Notes: generated by a model from the sequence alone, not told the origin. A DNA stretch of 64,000 nt from Pseudomonas sp. TH31 (GCF_016650815.1 NZ_JAEKEZ010000005.1:131501-195500); one strand, 5' to 3'; positions 31,767-41,786 are shown, numbered from the stretch's first letter. Numbers and translations are program-made.

Positions 31767-32773
31767 TCGATCGTCGCTATGCATTGTTGCTGACCGCCCT
31801 CGGCGCGCTGTTGCTGGTGTCGTGTGTGGTGTCGCTGGGCTTCGGTCCGGCGCGTGTGCCGGTGGACGTGGTGTGGCGGATTTTGCTGCACAAGCTCTTC
31901 GGGTTCGGCGTGCCTGATTGGGCCGCCGGGCAGGAACATATCGTCTGGCTGATCCGCGTGCCACGCATGTTGCTCGGGGCTTTGGTGGGTGCCGGGCTGG
32001 CGTTGATCGGCGCGGTGTTGCAAGCGGTGACGCGTAACCCGCTGGCCGATCCACACTTGCTTGGGGTGACGTCTGGCGCCACGTTGGGCGCGGTGATTGT
32101 GGTGCTGCATGTCGGGGAGATTGTCGGGTTGCTGACCCTGCCGATTGCGGCGTTTATCGGCGCGTTGGTGAGCATGTTGATCGTGCTGATGATCGCCAAT
32201 CGCAATGGGCGGCTGGACAGTGACCGGTTGCTGCTGTGCGGCGTGGCGGTGTCGTTCGTGATGATGGCGATTGCCAATTTTCTGCTGTTTCTGGGGGATC
32301 ATCGCGCGAGTTCGGCGGTGATGTTCTGGATGCTTGGCGGGCTTGGGTTGGCGCGCTGGGAGTTGCTGGCGGTGCCGGCGGCGAGTGTGTTGCTGGGGTT
32401 GGTGCTGCTGCTGGGGATGGCCCGGCCGTTGAATGCGTTGATGGCGGGTGAGCAGACTGCGGTGACGCTGGGGCTCAATGCCCGCACGGTGCGGTTGCGG
32501 GTGTTTTTGATCGCCTCGCTGATGACCGGCGTGCTTGTTTCGATCAGTGGCTCTATCGGGTTTGTCGGGCTGATGGTGCCGCACATGTCCCGGCGTCTGG
32601 TCGGCGCGGAACATCGCCGATTGCTGCCCGTTTGCGTATTGCTCGGCAGCCTCTTCCTCGTTTGGGTCGACGTCGCCGCCCGCACCCTGATCGCCCCCGA
32701 AGACTTGCCGATTGGCGTCGCCACCGCAGCCATCGGCGGCCTGTTCTTTATCGGCCTCATGCGCCGCCGCTGA
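31763..32773 (+). CDS. FecCD-family ABC transporter permease
   Basis: A 336-residue inner-membrane permease with about ten helices. Family motifs: IRVPRMLLGALVGAGLALIG, NPLADPHLLGVTSGATLGAV and ISGSIGFVGLMVPHMSRRLVG. It overlaps the binding protein by 4 bp (ATGA) and closes the importer operon, which is followed by a REP element and then the urea block. Confidence 0.92.
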   Translation: MIDRRYALLLTALGALLLVSCVVSLGFGPARVPVDVVWRILLHKLFGFGVPDWAAGQEHIVWLIRVPRMLLGALVGAGLALIGAVLQAVTRNPLADPHLLGVTSGATLGAVIVVLHVGEIVGLLTLPIAAFIGALVSMLIVLMIANRNGRLDSDRLLLCGVAVSFVMMAIANFLLFLGDHRASSAVMFWMLGGLGLARWELLAVPAASVLLGLVLLLGMARPLNALMAGEQTAVTLGLNARTVRLRVFLIASLMTGVLVSISGSIGFVGLMVPHMSRRLVGAEHRRLLPVCVLLGSLFLVWVDVAARTLIAPEDLPIGVATAAIGGLFFIGLMRRR

Positions 32774-32794
32774 TCACACAAACACACAATGCCC

Positions 32795-32893
32795 CGTAGG
32801 AGCTGCCGAGTGAAACGAGGCTGCGATCTTTTGATCTTAAAAAAATCAAGGTCAAAAGATCGCAGCCTCGTTTCACTCGGCAGCTCCTACGGG
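32795..32893. repeat. REP-type inverted pair (class A, GTTTCACTCGG variant)
   Basis: Nearly perfect inverted arms, GTAGGAGCTGCCGAGTGAAAC and its complement, enclosing GAGGCTGCGATCTTTTGATC on both sides, so the whole element forms one long hairpin. It separates the ABC importer from urtA. Confidence 0.85.
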
Positions 32894-32934
32894 GTTCTTC
32901 GTAGTTCACAGATTCCGTGCACAACACAAATCCA

Positions 32935-32960
32935 CTGTGGGAGCGAGCTTGCGCCCACAG
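32935..32960. repeat. Single class B REP unit
   Basis: CTGTGGGAGCGAGCTTGCGCCCACAG, a self-complementary class B unit without its inverted partner, 210 bp upstream of urtA. Confidence 0.65.
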
Positions 32961-32961
32961 G

Positions 32962-33035
32962 ATTGTGCATTCCTTCGCCCCGATGTGGCGCATCCCGATG
33001 CACCGCCGTCCTGACCCCGTCCTCTTATGGTGCGC
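32962..33035 (+). promoter_or_regulatory. Candidate NtrC enhancer half-sites upstream of urtA
   Basis: Several TGCACC/GGTGCA-like half-sites: TTGTGCA near 32964, TGGCGCATCCCGATGCACC near 32984-33002, and TGGTGCG near 33028. They lie 55-130 bp upstream of the sigma-54 promoter, where an NtrC-type enhancer would be expected. None is a full consensus palindrome, so this is tentative. Confidence 0.3.
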
Positions 33036-33088
33036 TACCCTCCCCGCACAACCGCTCTAACACGACATTTCCTTATCAAAACCCGACC

Positions 33089-33104
33089 GGGCACAGCCCT
33101 TGCT
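33089..33104 (+). promoter_or_regulatory. Sigma-54 promoter of urtABCDE
   Basis: GGGCACAGCCCTTGCT matches the -24/-12 consensus TGGCAC-N5-TTGCW, with exactly 10 bases between the invariant GG (33090-33091) and GC (33102-33103). Predicted start of transcription near 33115, about 55 bp before the urtA ATG. Fits activation by NtrC under nitrogen limitation. Confidence 0.8.
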
Positions 33105-33169
33105 AAAGACACTGTCAGTAGTCCGCCTCTGCCAACCAAAAAAAATCAAATGTTCTCGGAGATCGCACA

Positions 33170-34435
33170 ATGAAGCGTCGCAGCTTGATCAAGGCTTTCA
33201 CACTCACGGCATCCATTGCCGCGATGGGCATGACCTGGACTGTCCAGGCCGCAGAGACCATTAAAGTCGGCATCCTGCACTCCCTGTCCGGGACCATGGC
33301 GATCTCCGAAACATCCCTCAAAGACATGGCGTTGATGACCATCGACGAAATCAACGCCAAGGGCGGCGTCAACGGCAAGATGCTGGAACCGGTGGTGGTC
33401 GACCCGGCCTCCAACTGGCCGCTGTTCGCCGAAAAGGGCCGCCAGTTGCTGACCCAGGACAAGGTGGCCGTGGTGTTCGGTTGCTGGACCTCGGTGTCGC
33501 GTAAATCGGTGTTGCCGGTGTTCGAAGAGCTCAATGGCTTGCTGTTCTACCCGGTGCAATACGAAGGCGAAGAGATGTCGCCGAACGTGTTCTACACCGG
33601 CGCCGCGCCGAACCAACAAGCGATTCCGGCGGTGGAATACCTGATGAGCGACGAAGGTGGCAGCGCCAAGCGCTTCTTCCTGCTGGGCACCGACTACGTC
33701 TACCCGCGCACCACCAACAAAATCCTGCGCTCGTTCCTGCACTCCAAAGGTGTAGCGGACAAGGACATCGAAGAGGTCTACACCCCGTTCGGCCATGCCG
33801 ATTACCAGACCATCGTGGCCAACATCAAAAAATTCTCGGCCGGCGGCAAGACCGCCGTCATCTCGACCGTCAACGGCGATTCCAACGTGCCGTTCTATAA
33901 AGAGCTGGCCAACCAGGGCCTGAAAGCCACCGACGTTCCGGTCGTGGCGTTCTCGGTGGGTGAAGAAGAACTGCGCGGCATCGACACCAAACCGCTGGTG
34001 GGCAACCTCGCGGCGTGGAACTACTTCGAATCGGTCGAGAACCCGGTGAACAAGAAGTTCGTCGCCGACTGGAAAGCCTACGCCAGGAAACACAACCTGC
34101 CGGGCGCCGACAAAGCGGTGACCAACGACCCGATGGAAGCCACTTACGTCGGCATTCATATGTGGGCGCAAGCGGCTGAGAAGGCCAAGTCCACCGATGT
34201 CGACAAAGTCCGCGAAGCCCTGGCCGGCCAGACCTTTGCCGCGCCGTCCGGTTACACGCTGACCATGGACAAGACCAACCACCACCTGCACAAGCCGGTG
34301 ATGATCGGCGAAATTCAGGCCGACGGTCAGTTCAACGTGGTGTGGCAGACCGAAGGGCCGGTCCGCGCCCAGCCGTGGAGCCCGTTTATCGATGGCAATG
34401 ACAAGAAGCCGGATTATGCGGTGAAGAGCAACTAA
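33170..34435 (+). CDS. urtA: Urea ABC transporter substrate-binding protein
   Basis: A 421-residue periplasmic type I binding protein with a Tat-like or Sec signal (MKRRSLIKAFTLTASIAAMG...VQA). Family features include IKVGILHSLSGTMAISE, VFGCWTSVSRKSVLPVFEE, LFYPVQYEGEE and DYVYPRTTNKILR. It delivers urea to UrtBC. SD CGGAGA is 7 bp before the ATG. First gene of urtABCDE, directly upstream of the urease genes, as in PAO1. Confidence 0.96.
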   Translation: MKRRSLIKAFTLTASIAAMGMTWTVQAAETIKVGILHSLSGTMAISETSLKDMALMTIDEINAKGGVNGKMLEPVVVDPASNWPLFAEKGRQLLTQDKVAVVFGCWTSVSRKSVLPVFEELNGLLFYPVQYEGEEMSPNVFYTGAAPNQQAIPAVEYLMSDEGGSAKRFFLLGTDYVYPRTTNKILRSFLHSKGVADKDIEEVYTPFGHADYQTIVANIKKFSAGGKTAVISTVNGDSNVPFYKELANQGLKATDVPVVAFSVGEEELRGIDTKPLVGNLAAWNYFESVENPVNKKFVADWKAYARKHNLPGADKAVTNDPMEATYVGIHMWAQAAEKAKSTDVDKVREALAGQTFAAPSGYTLTMDKTNHHLHKPVMIGEIQADGQFNVVWQTEGPVRAQPWSPFIDGNDKKPDYAVKSN

Positions 34436-34485
34436 GCCACTGGGTGTCAGGCCCTGAATCCCCAACTCAGGCCTGACGCAATTCC

Positions 34486-34575
34486 CTGTGGGCGCGAGCC
34501 TGCTCGCGAAGACTCCAGCACATTCGACATCTATGTGCCTGATACAGCGCATTCGCGAGCAGGCTCGCTCCCACA
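34486..34575. repeat. REP-type inverted pair (class B)
   Basis: GTGGGCGCGAGCCTGCTCGCGAA and the inverse TTCGCGAGCAGGCTCGCTCCCAC, in the gap between urtA and urtB. The long open frame from 34488 into urtB is only this repeat. A hairpin here may separate high expression of the binding protein from the membrane components. Confidence 0.82.
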
Positions 34576-34598
34576 AAATCCGCGCAAGGCGACTGTCC

Positions 34599-36101
34599 AT
34601 GCCCACTGCCCTTTACCGACTTATCCTCGCCCTCGCGCTGCTGTTGCCGATGGCTACCCACGCCGGTGACGCCGAAGACTTCGTCGCCGCCAATCCCGTG
34701 CAGCAAGCCAAACTTCTGGAAACCTGGGCCGCGCAGCCCGAGCCGGCCCGTGTCGAACTGATCAACGCCTTGCAACAAGGTGAACTGACTGTCGACGGCC
34801 AACCGAAAACCCTGCGCCTGAATAACCGCCTGCGGGGTCTGATCGACACCGCGCTGGCCAGCCACCAGTTGCTCGCCGCCGACGCCAACATCCGTCTGGC
34901 CGCCGCGCAGCAATTGCAGAAAAGCGCAAAACCGGCGCAGCTGAAATTCCTCGACCAGCAATTGGCTGGCGAAAAAGATGAAAGCGTTCACGCCGCCCTG
35001 GGCCTCGCGCTAGCCAACCTGCAATTGGTGGACACCGACCCGGCCGTGCGCCTCGCCGCCGTGCGCTTGCTCGGTGAAACCGGCGATCCGCTGGCGCGTA
35101 CGCGCCTCGAAGGTCTGCTCGAACCCGGTGTCGAAGCCGATGCCGGCGTGCGCACCGCCGCCGAAACCAGTCTGGCCCAGGTCAAACACAAACTGCTGAT
35201 CGGCGAGATTCTCGGCGAGGCCTTCAGCGGCATGTCGCTCGGCTCGATCCTGCTGCTCGCGGCATTGGGACTGGCGATCACGTTCGGCCTGCTGGGCGTG
35301 ATCAACATGGCCCACGGCGAGATGCTGATGCTTGGCGCCTACTCGACGTATGGGGTGCAACTGATGTTCCAGCGCTTCGCCCCGCAAGCCATCGAGTTCT
35401 ATCCGCTGATCGCATTGCCGGTGGCGTTTTTCGTCACTGCCGCCATCGGCATGGCGCTGGAGCGCACGGTGATTCGGCACCTCTACGGCCGCCCGCTGGA
35501 AACCTTGCTCGCGACCTGGGGCATCAGCCTCATGCTGATTCAGCTGGTTCGATTGGTGTTCGGCGCGCAGAACGTTGAAGTGGCCAACCCGGCCTGGCTC
35601 TCGGGCGGGATTCAGGTGCTGCCCAATCTTGTGCTGCCGTACAACCGCATCGTGATCATCGCCTTCGCGCTGTTCGTGGTGGTACTGACCTGGCTGCTGC
35701 TGAACAAGACGCGCCTGGGTCTGAACGTGCGCGCCGTCACCCAGAACCGCAACATGGCGGCGTGCTGCGGCGTACCGACCGGGCGCGTGGACATGCTCGC
35801 CTTCGGCCTCGGCTCGGGCATCGCCGGCCTCGGCGGTGTGGCGCTCAGCCAGATCGGCAACGTCGGCCCGGACCTCGGTCAGAGCTACATCATCGACTCG
35901 TTCCTGGTGGTGGTACTCGGCGGTGTCGGCCAGTTGGCCGGTAGCGTGCTGGCGGCGTTCGGCCTCGGCATCGCCAACAAAATCCTCGAGCCGCAAATCG
36001 GTGCCGTACTCGGCAAGATCCTGATCCTCGCGCTGATCATTCTGTTTATCCAGAAACGTCCGCAAGGCCTCTTCGCACTGAAAGGACGGGTAATCGACTG
36101 A
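34599..36101 (+). CDS. urtB: Urea ABC transporter permease UrtB
   Basis: A 500-residue protein with an N-terminal signal (MPTALYRLILALALLLPMATHA), a long periplasmic alpha-helical region (about 25-200, HEAT-like: AADANIRLAAAQQLQKS, DPAVRLAAVRLLGETGDP), and a LivH-type permease of about eight helices (LGLAITFGLLGVINMAHGEM, RAVTQNRNMAACCGVPT). The extended N-terminal domain is typical of UrtB. ATG at 34599; AAGG upstream. It shares TGATG with urtC. Confidence 0.94.
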   Translation: MPTALYRLILALALLLPMATHAGDAEDFVAANPVQQAKLLETWAAQPEPARVELINALQQGELTVDGQPKTLRLNNRLRGLIDTALASHQLLAADANIRLAAAQQLQKSAKPAQLKFLDQQLAGEKDESVHAALGLALANLQLVDTDPAVRLAAVRLLGETGDPLARTRLEGLLEPGVEADAGVRTAAETSLAQVKHKLLIGEILGEAFSGMSLGSILLLAALGLAITFGLLGVINMAHGEMLMLGAYSTYGVQLMFQRFAPQAIEFYPLIALPVAFFVTAAIGMALERTVIRHLYGRPLETLLATWGISLMLIQLVRLVFGAQNVEVANPAWLSGGIQVLPNLVLPYNRIVIIAFALFVVVLTWLLLNKTRLGLNVRAVTQNRNMAACCGVPTGRVDMLAFGLGSGIAGLGGVALSQIGNVGPDLGQSYIIDSFLVVVLGGVGQLAGSVLAAFGLGIANKILEPQIGAVLGKILILALIILFIQKRPQGLFALKGRVID

Positions 36102-37180
36102 TGAACCAGCCTCTTATGGTCACCGCCTCGCAAAAGGCCGGCCCCAAAGTCACCCTTGCCATCGGCGCGGTGATCCTTGTTTTGCTGTTGGCGTTGCCGC
36201 TGCTGTCGCTGTTATCGCCGGTCAGTGTTTTTCACGTCTCGGCCTACACGCTGACGCTGGTGGGCAAGATTCTTTGTTACGCCATCGTCGCCCTCGCCCT
36301 CGATCTGGTCTGGGGTTACGCCGGGCTGTTGTCACTGGGTCACGGCCTGTTCTTCGCCCTCGGCGGTTACGCCATGGGCATGTACCTGATGCGCCAGGCC
36401 TCGGGCGATGCCTTGCCGGCGTTCATGACGTTTCTGTCGTGGACCGAATTGCCGTGGTACTGGACCGGCACCAGCAGCTTCCTCTGGGCCATGTGCCTGG
36501 TGGTGCTGGCGCCGGGGTTGCTGGCGTTGGTGTTCGGCTTCTTCGCCTTCCGTTCGCGGATCAAAGGCGTGTATTTCTCGATCATGACCCAGGCCCTGAC
36601 GTTCGCCGGGATGCTGCTGTTTTTCCGTAACGAAACCGGGTTTGGCGGCAACAACGGCTTTACCAACTTCCGCACCATTCTCGGGTTTGGCATTACTGAG
36701 CCGGGCACTCGCGCGGTGTTGTTCTTCGCCACGGTGGTGTTGCTGGTGGCGAGTCTGTTTATCGGCTGGCGCCTGGCGCAGAGCAAGTTCGGTCGGGTCC
36801 TGACCGCGTTGCGCGATGCGGAAAACCGGCTGATGTTCTGCGGTTACGACCCACGCGGTTTCAAGTTGTTTGTCTGGGTGTTGAGCGCGGTGTTGTGCGG
36901 CTTGGCCGGTGCGTTGTACGTGCCGCAAGTCGGGATCATCAACCCGAGCGAAATGTCGCCGACCAACTCGATTGAAGCGGCGGTGTGGGTGGCGTTGGGC
37001 GGTCGCGGCACATTGATCGGTCCATTGCTCGGTGCCGGCGTGGTCAACGGCATGAAGAGCTGGTTCACCGTGGCGTTCCCGGAATACTGGCTGTTCTTCC
37101 TGGGTGCGCTGTTCATCGTCGTGACCTTGTATCTGCCTGAAGGCGTGATCGGCCTGCTGAAAAAAAGGAGTGGACAATGA
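36101..37180 (+). CDS. urtC: Urea ABC transporter permease UrtC
   Basis: A 359-residue LivM-type permease with about ten helices: LDLVWGYAGLLSLGHGLFFA, FRSRIKGVYFSIMTQALTFA, NNGFTNFRTILGF and WVALGGRGTLIGPLLGAG. It overlaps urtB by one base and urtD by 4 bp (ATGA), so urtBCD are translationally coupled. Confidence 0.95.
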   Translation: MNQPLMVTASQKAGPKVTLAIGAVILVLLLALPLLSLLSPVSVFHVSAYTLTLVGKILCYAIVALALDLVWGYAGLLSLGHGLFFALGGYAMGMYLMRQASGDALPAFMTFLSWTELPWYWTGTSSFLWAMCLVVLAPGLLALVFGFFAFRSRIKGVYFSIMTQALTFAGMLLFFRNETGFGGNNGFTNFRTILGFGITEPGTRAVLFFATVVLLVASLFIGWRLAQSKFGRVLTALRDAENRLMFCGYDPRGFKLFVWVLSAVLCGLAGALYVPQVGIINPSEMSPTNSIEAAVWVALGGRGTLIGPLLGAGVVNGMKSWFTVAFPEYWLFFLGALFIVVTLYLPEGVIGLLKKRSGQ

Positions 37181-38046
37181 GAGTCACTGCCACGGCGCAA
37201 TTCATGCTCGAACCGGCCTTTTTCCCTGTGGAACCGAACAAGGACGCCGGCAGCAGCCGCGACGCCATCGGCCTCGGCCAACGGGTCGGCCCCGGTCTGG
37301 ATACGCGCCACGGTACGATCCTGACCCTGGAAGACATCAGCGTCAGTTTTGACGGCTTCAAGGCGTTGAACGCTCTGAACCTGTACATCGGCGTCGGCGA
37401 ATTGCGCTGCATCATCGGCCCCAACGGCGCGGGCAAGACCACACTGATGGACGTGATCACCGGCAAGACTCGGCCGAGTCACGGCAAGGCGTGGTTTGGT
37501 GAAACCATGGATTTGACGCTGATGAGCGAAGTGCAGATCGCCCAGGCCGGCATCGGCCGCAAGTTTCAGAAGCCGACGGTGTTCGAAGCCTTGAGCGTGT
37601 TCGAAAACCTGGAGCTTGCGCAGAAAACCGATAAGTCGGTTTGGGCCAGCTTGCGGGCTCGCCTGAGTGGTGAACAGAAAGATCGCATCGCCGAAGTCCT
37701 GGAAACCATCCGCCTGACGGCCTCGGTCAATCGCCCGGCGGGGTTGTTGTCCCATGGGCAGAAGCAGTTTCTGGAAATCGGCATGTTGCTGATGCAAGAC
37801 CCACAATTGCTGCTGCTCGATGAACCGGTGGCGGGCATGACCGACGCCGAAACCGAATTCACCGCTGAGCTGTTCAAGCGCCTGGCCGGCAAGCATTCGC
37901 TGATGGTGGTGGAGCACGACATGGGCTTCGTCGGCTCGATTGCCGACCACGTCACCGTGTTGCATCAGGGCAGTGTGCTGGCGGAAGGGTCGCTGGAGCA
38001 GGTACAGGAAAACGAACGGGTGATCGAAGTGTATTTAGGCCGGTAG
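37177..38046 (+). CDS. urtD: Urea ABC transporter ATP-binding protein UrtD
   Basis: A 289-residue LivG-type ATPase. Walker A IIGPNGAGKTTLMD, signature LLSHGQKQFLEIGMLLMQ (the SGGQ motif appears as SHGQ, usual for UrtD), Walker B LLLLDEPVAGMT and H-loop VVEHDM. The first 45 residues are a family-specific N-terminal extension. Pairs with UrtE on the UrtBC permease. Confidence 0.95.
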   Translation: MRVTATAQFMLEPAFFPVEPNKDAGSSRDAIGLGQRVGPGLDTRHGTILTLEDISVSFDGFKALNALNLYIGVGELRCIIGPNGAGKTTLMDVITGKTRPSHGKAWFGETMDLTLMSEVQIAQAGIGRKFQKPTVFEALSVFENLELAQKTDKSVWASLRARLSGEQKDRIAEVLETIRLTASVNRPAGLLSHGQKQFLEIGMLLMQDPQLLLLDEPVAGMTDAETEFTAELFKRLAGKHSLMVVEHDMGFVGSIADHVTVLHQGSVLAEGSLEQVQENERVIEVYLGR

Positions 38047-38054
38047 CTCGCATT

Positions 38055-38254
38055 CTGTAGGAGCCGTAGGAGCCGTAGGAGCCGTAGGAGCTGTCGAGTG
38101 AAACGAGGCTGCGATCTTTTGATCTTCAGCGATGCCAGAAAAGATCAAGATCAAGATCAAGATCAAAAGATCGCAGCCTCGTTTCACTCGACAGCTCCTA
38201 CCAGCCCCTACCAGCCCCTACCAGCCCCTACCAGCCCCTACCAGCTCCTACAAG
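38055..38254. repeat. Class A REP pair with expanded 9- and 10-bp tandem arms
   Basis: The left tip carries repeats of TAGGAGCCG (9-bp period, three copies after CTG), the right tip repeats of CTACCAGCCC (10-bp period, four or more copies), flanking the usual GAGGCTGCGATCTTTTGATC arms and a GATCAA run. It lies between urtD and urtE. Confidence 0.8.
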
Positions 38255-38298
38255 AGCCGATTACGAGCCGGATTGTGTGGAACAGATGGAGTTTGAAC

Positions 38299-38996
38299 AT
38301 GCTGCAAGTCGACAAGCTGCACCAGTACTACGGCGGTAGCCACATCCTGCGCGGCCTTTCGTTTGAGGTGAAGGTCGGCGAAGTCACTTGCCTGCTCGGG
38401 CGTAACGGCGTAGGCAAGACCACGCTGCTCAAATGCCTGATGGGGCTGTTGCCGTCCAGGGAAGGCGCGGTGAATTGGGAAGGTAAGCCGATCACCACGT
38501 TCAAACCGCATCAACGGGTGCACGCCGGGATCGCCTACGTGCCTCAGGGTCGGGAGATTTTCGGCCGGCTGACCGTGGAAGAAAACCTGTTGATGGGCCT
38601 GTCGCGGTTTCCCGGCAGCGAGGCGAAAGAAGTCCCGGCGTTCATCTATGAGTTGTTTCCGGTGCTGCTGCAAATGAAGCAACGGCGCGGCGGTGACTTG
38701 TCCGGTGGCCAACAGCAGCAACTGGCAATCGGCCGGGCCTTGGCCAGCCGTCCGCGCTTGTTGATCCTCGACGAACCTACCGAAGGTATCCAGCCCTCGG
38801 TGATCAAGGAGATCGGCGCGGTCATCAAGAAGCTCGCGGCCCGGGGCGACATGGCGATTTTGCTGGTGGAGCAGTTCTACGATTTCGCCGCCGAACTGGC
38901 CGATCAATACCTGGTGATGTCCTGGGCGAGATCGTGCAACAGGGTCGCGGAGAAAATATGGAAGCCGAGGGTGTGCGCGGTCTGGTTACGATCTAG
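38299..38996 (+). CDS. urtE: Urea ABC transporter ATP-binding protein UrtE (apparent frameshift at 38921-38922)
   Basis: A 232-residue LivF-type ATPase: Walker A LLGRNGVGKTTLLKCLMG, signature LSGGQQQQLAIGRALAS, Walker B LLILDEPTEGIQ, then VEQFYDFA. After DQYLVMS the open frame gives an unlikely tail to 39003. One C missing at 38921-38922 restores LGEIVQQGRGENMEAEGVRGLVTI with a stop at 38996, the standard UrtE ending. The ATG at 38299 follows GGAG; the upstream in-frame extension from 38098 is REP sequence. Confidence 0.92.
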
Positions 38997-39026
38997 TCTG
39001 TAGCGTCCTAACGATCATTAGAAATT

Positions 39027-39864
39027 ATGAATTTACCTGCCCCTACTGTCCTGTTTACCCCGAGCTGGCACGCCGAGCTGGAGCTGGGCTACGCCCGTTT
39101 CGGCGACAGCACGCGCCCGGTCCAACGCCGGCACAAAGGCCCGCTGCGGGTGCAAAAGCACCTGTACGCCGAAGGGCCCGAGGTGTGCCAGCACATCATC
39201 GTTCACCCGCCGGGCGGGATTGCCGGGGGGATCGGCTGGACATTTCGGCCAGCGTCGGCACTGACGCCTGGGCGCAAATCACCAGCCCGGAGCGGCCAAG
39301 TGGTATCGCGCCGCCGGCCCCGCTTATCAGCAGCTGGAGTTGAAAGTGGCGGCGGGTGCAACACTGGAATGGCTGCCCCAGGAGACGATCATTTTCAGCG
39401 CGGCCCAGGCTGAACTCAGCACCTCGATTGACCTTGAAGGCGATGCGCGGTTGTTTTACTGGGACGTGGTGGCGCTGGGTCGCCCGGCCAGTGGCGAGCG
39501 TTTTGACCTTGGGCATTTTCAGGCACAGCTGGATATTCGCCGCGACGGCCAGTTGCTCTGGCACGAACGTCAGCGCATTGTCGGCGGTGATGGATTGCTC
39601 GACTCGCCGATCGGGCTGGACGGACAACCGGTGTTTGCGACGTTGTTGGTGACCGGGGAGATCGACAGTGCACTGCTGGAAACCTGTCGCTCGCTGCCCA
39701 ATGACGTGCGCGGGGATTTGACCCAGTTGCCGGGGTTGTTGGTGGCGCGGTGCCTGGCCAGTGAGGCGTTGTTGGCACGGGGTTGGCTGATCGAATTATG
39801 GCGATTGCTCCGCCCGGCGCTGCTAGGCCGCCAAGCCGTGCCCCCAAGAATATGGAGCACCTGA
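39027..39864 (+). CDS. ureD: Urease accessory protein UreD (two apparent frameshifts, 39225-39230 and 39289-39290)
   Basis: A chaperone that with UreF and UreG loads nickel into urease. The N-terminal part ([49 protein letters not shown]) is in one frame; the middle [20 protein letters not shown] is in the second; [20 protein letters not shown] to the C-terminus is in the third. Restoring one G in the run at 39225-39230 and one at 39289-39290 gives one 279-residue protein of normal length. Two independent one-base losses in well-conserved sequence point to read error. First gene of ureD-ureA. Confidence 0.9.
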
Positions 39865-39876
39865 ACACCAATCCCC

Positions 39877-40030
39877 CTGTAGGAGCTGGTAGGAGCTGGT
39901 AGGGGCTGGTAGGGGCTGGTAGGAGCTGTCGAGTGAAACGAGGCTGCGATCTTTTGATCCTGGCCTTTTTCGGAGCCGCCGAAGATCAAGATCAAGATCA
40001 AAAGATCGCAGCCTTCGGCAGCTCCTACGG
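39877..40030. repeat. Class A REP pair with expanded 10-bp tandem arm
   Basis: GGTAGGAGCT / GGTAGGGGCT repeated about four times at the left tip, then GTCGAGTGAAACGAGGCTGCGATC, and the opposite arm ending GCCTTCGGCAGCTCCTAC. Same architecture as the element at 38055-38254. Located between ureD and ureA. Confidence 0.8.
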
Positions 40031-40075
40031 GTTTAAGACGCAAAATTTTTATTCTGCCAACAATGGATTCCAACG

Positions 40076-40378
40076 ATGGACCTGACCCCACGCGAAAAAG
40101 ACAAGCTGTTGATCTTCACCGCCGGCCTCGTCGCCGAGCGGCGTTTGGCTCGCGGCGTGAAACTCAATTACCCGGAAGCCATGGCCTACATCTCCGCGGC
40201 GCTGCTTGAAGGCGCCCGTGACGGTCGTACCGTGGCGGAACTGATGCACTTCGGCACCACCCTGCTCAGCCGCGAACAAGTGATGGAAGGCATCCCGGAA
40301 ATGATCCCGGAGATCCAGGTCGAGGCGACATTCCCCGACGGCACCAAACTGGTCACCGTTCACCAACCCATCGTCTGA
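40076..40378 (+). CDS. ureA: Urease gamma subunit
   Basis: A 100-residue structural subunit with the canonical sequence [42 protein letters not shown] and [19 protein letters not shown]. Assembles with UreB and UreC into the nickel enzyme that hydrolyses urea to ammonia and CO2. A GNAT gene, not ureB, follows after 9 bp. Confidence 0.97.
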   Translation: MDLTPREKDKLLIFTAGLVAERRLARGVKLNYPEAMAYISAALLEGARDGRTVAELMHFGTTLLSREQVMEGIPEMIPEIQVEATFPDGTKLVTVHQPIV

Positions 40379-40387
40379 GGCCGGGTC

Positions 40388-40921
40388 ATGACTTATCTCA
40401 TTCGCGATGCGCTGCACGCAGACCTGCCGGCGATCCGCGACATCTACAACGATGCGGTACTTAACACCACGGCGATCTGGAACGAACAAGCGGTGGACCT
40501 GGGCAATCGCCAGGCGTGGTTCAGCGCCCGGCAGTCCCAAGGCTATCCGATCCTGGTGATTGTCGACGGCGACAACGCAGTGCTGGGCTACGCTTCATTC
40601 GGGGACTGGCGGCCGTTCGACGGGTTTCGCCACACCGTCGAGCACTCGGTGTACGTGCGCAGCGACCAGCGCGGCAACGGCCTCGGCCCGCAATTGATGA
40701 GCGTGCTGATCGAGCGCGCCAAAGGCTGCGACAAACACATCATGGTCGCCGCCATCGAAAGAGGTAACGCCGCGTCTATTCGTCTGCATGAGCGCGCCGG
40801 TTTTGCGATCACCGGGCAGATGCCCCAAGTGGGCACCAAGTTCGGGCGCTGGCTGGACCTGACCTTCATGCAACTGACCCTCAACCCAGGCGCGGAGCCG
40901 CCGAACGCCAACAAGGAGTAA
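40388..40921 (+). CDS. GNAT N-acetyltransferase, phosphinothricin/methionine sulfoximine type
   Basis: A 177-residue Pat/MddA-like acetyltransferase: IRDALHADLPAIRDIYNDAV, the aromatic segment YASFGDWRPFDGFRHTVEHS, and the acetyl-CoA loop RSDQRGNGLGPQLM. Homologues detoxify methionine sulfoximine or phosphinothricin by N-acetylation. Its position between ureA and ureB is the same as PA4866 in PAO1, as I recall. Physiological role in a urease operon is not known. Confidence 0.88.
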   Translation: MTYLIRDALHADLPAIRDIYNDAVLNTTAIWNEQAVDLGNRQAWFSARQSQGYPILVIVDGDNAVLGYASFGDWRPFDGFRHTVEHSVYVRSDQRGNGLGPQLMSVLIERAKGCDKHIMVAAIERGNAASIRLHERAGFAITGQMPQVGTKFGRWLDLTFMQLTLNPGAEPPNANKE

Positions 40922-41769
<848 letters not shown>

Positions 41770-41786
41770 TGTCTGCGGTGCGTTCA

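Noticed and set aside
39027..39864. True pseudogenisation of ureD, ureC and ureF
   Set aside because: Every break is a single missing base in a homopolymer with full conservation on both sides; error is far more likely.
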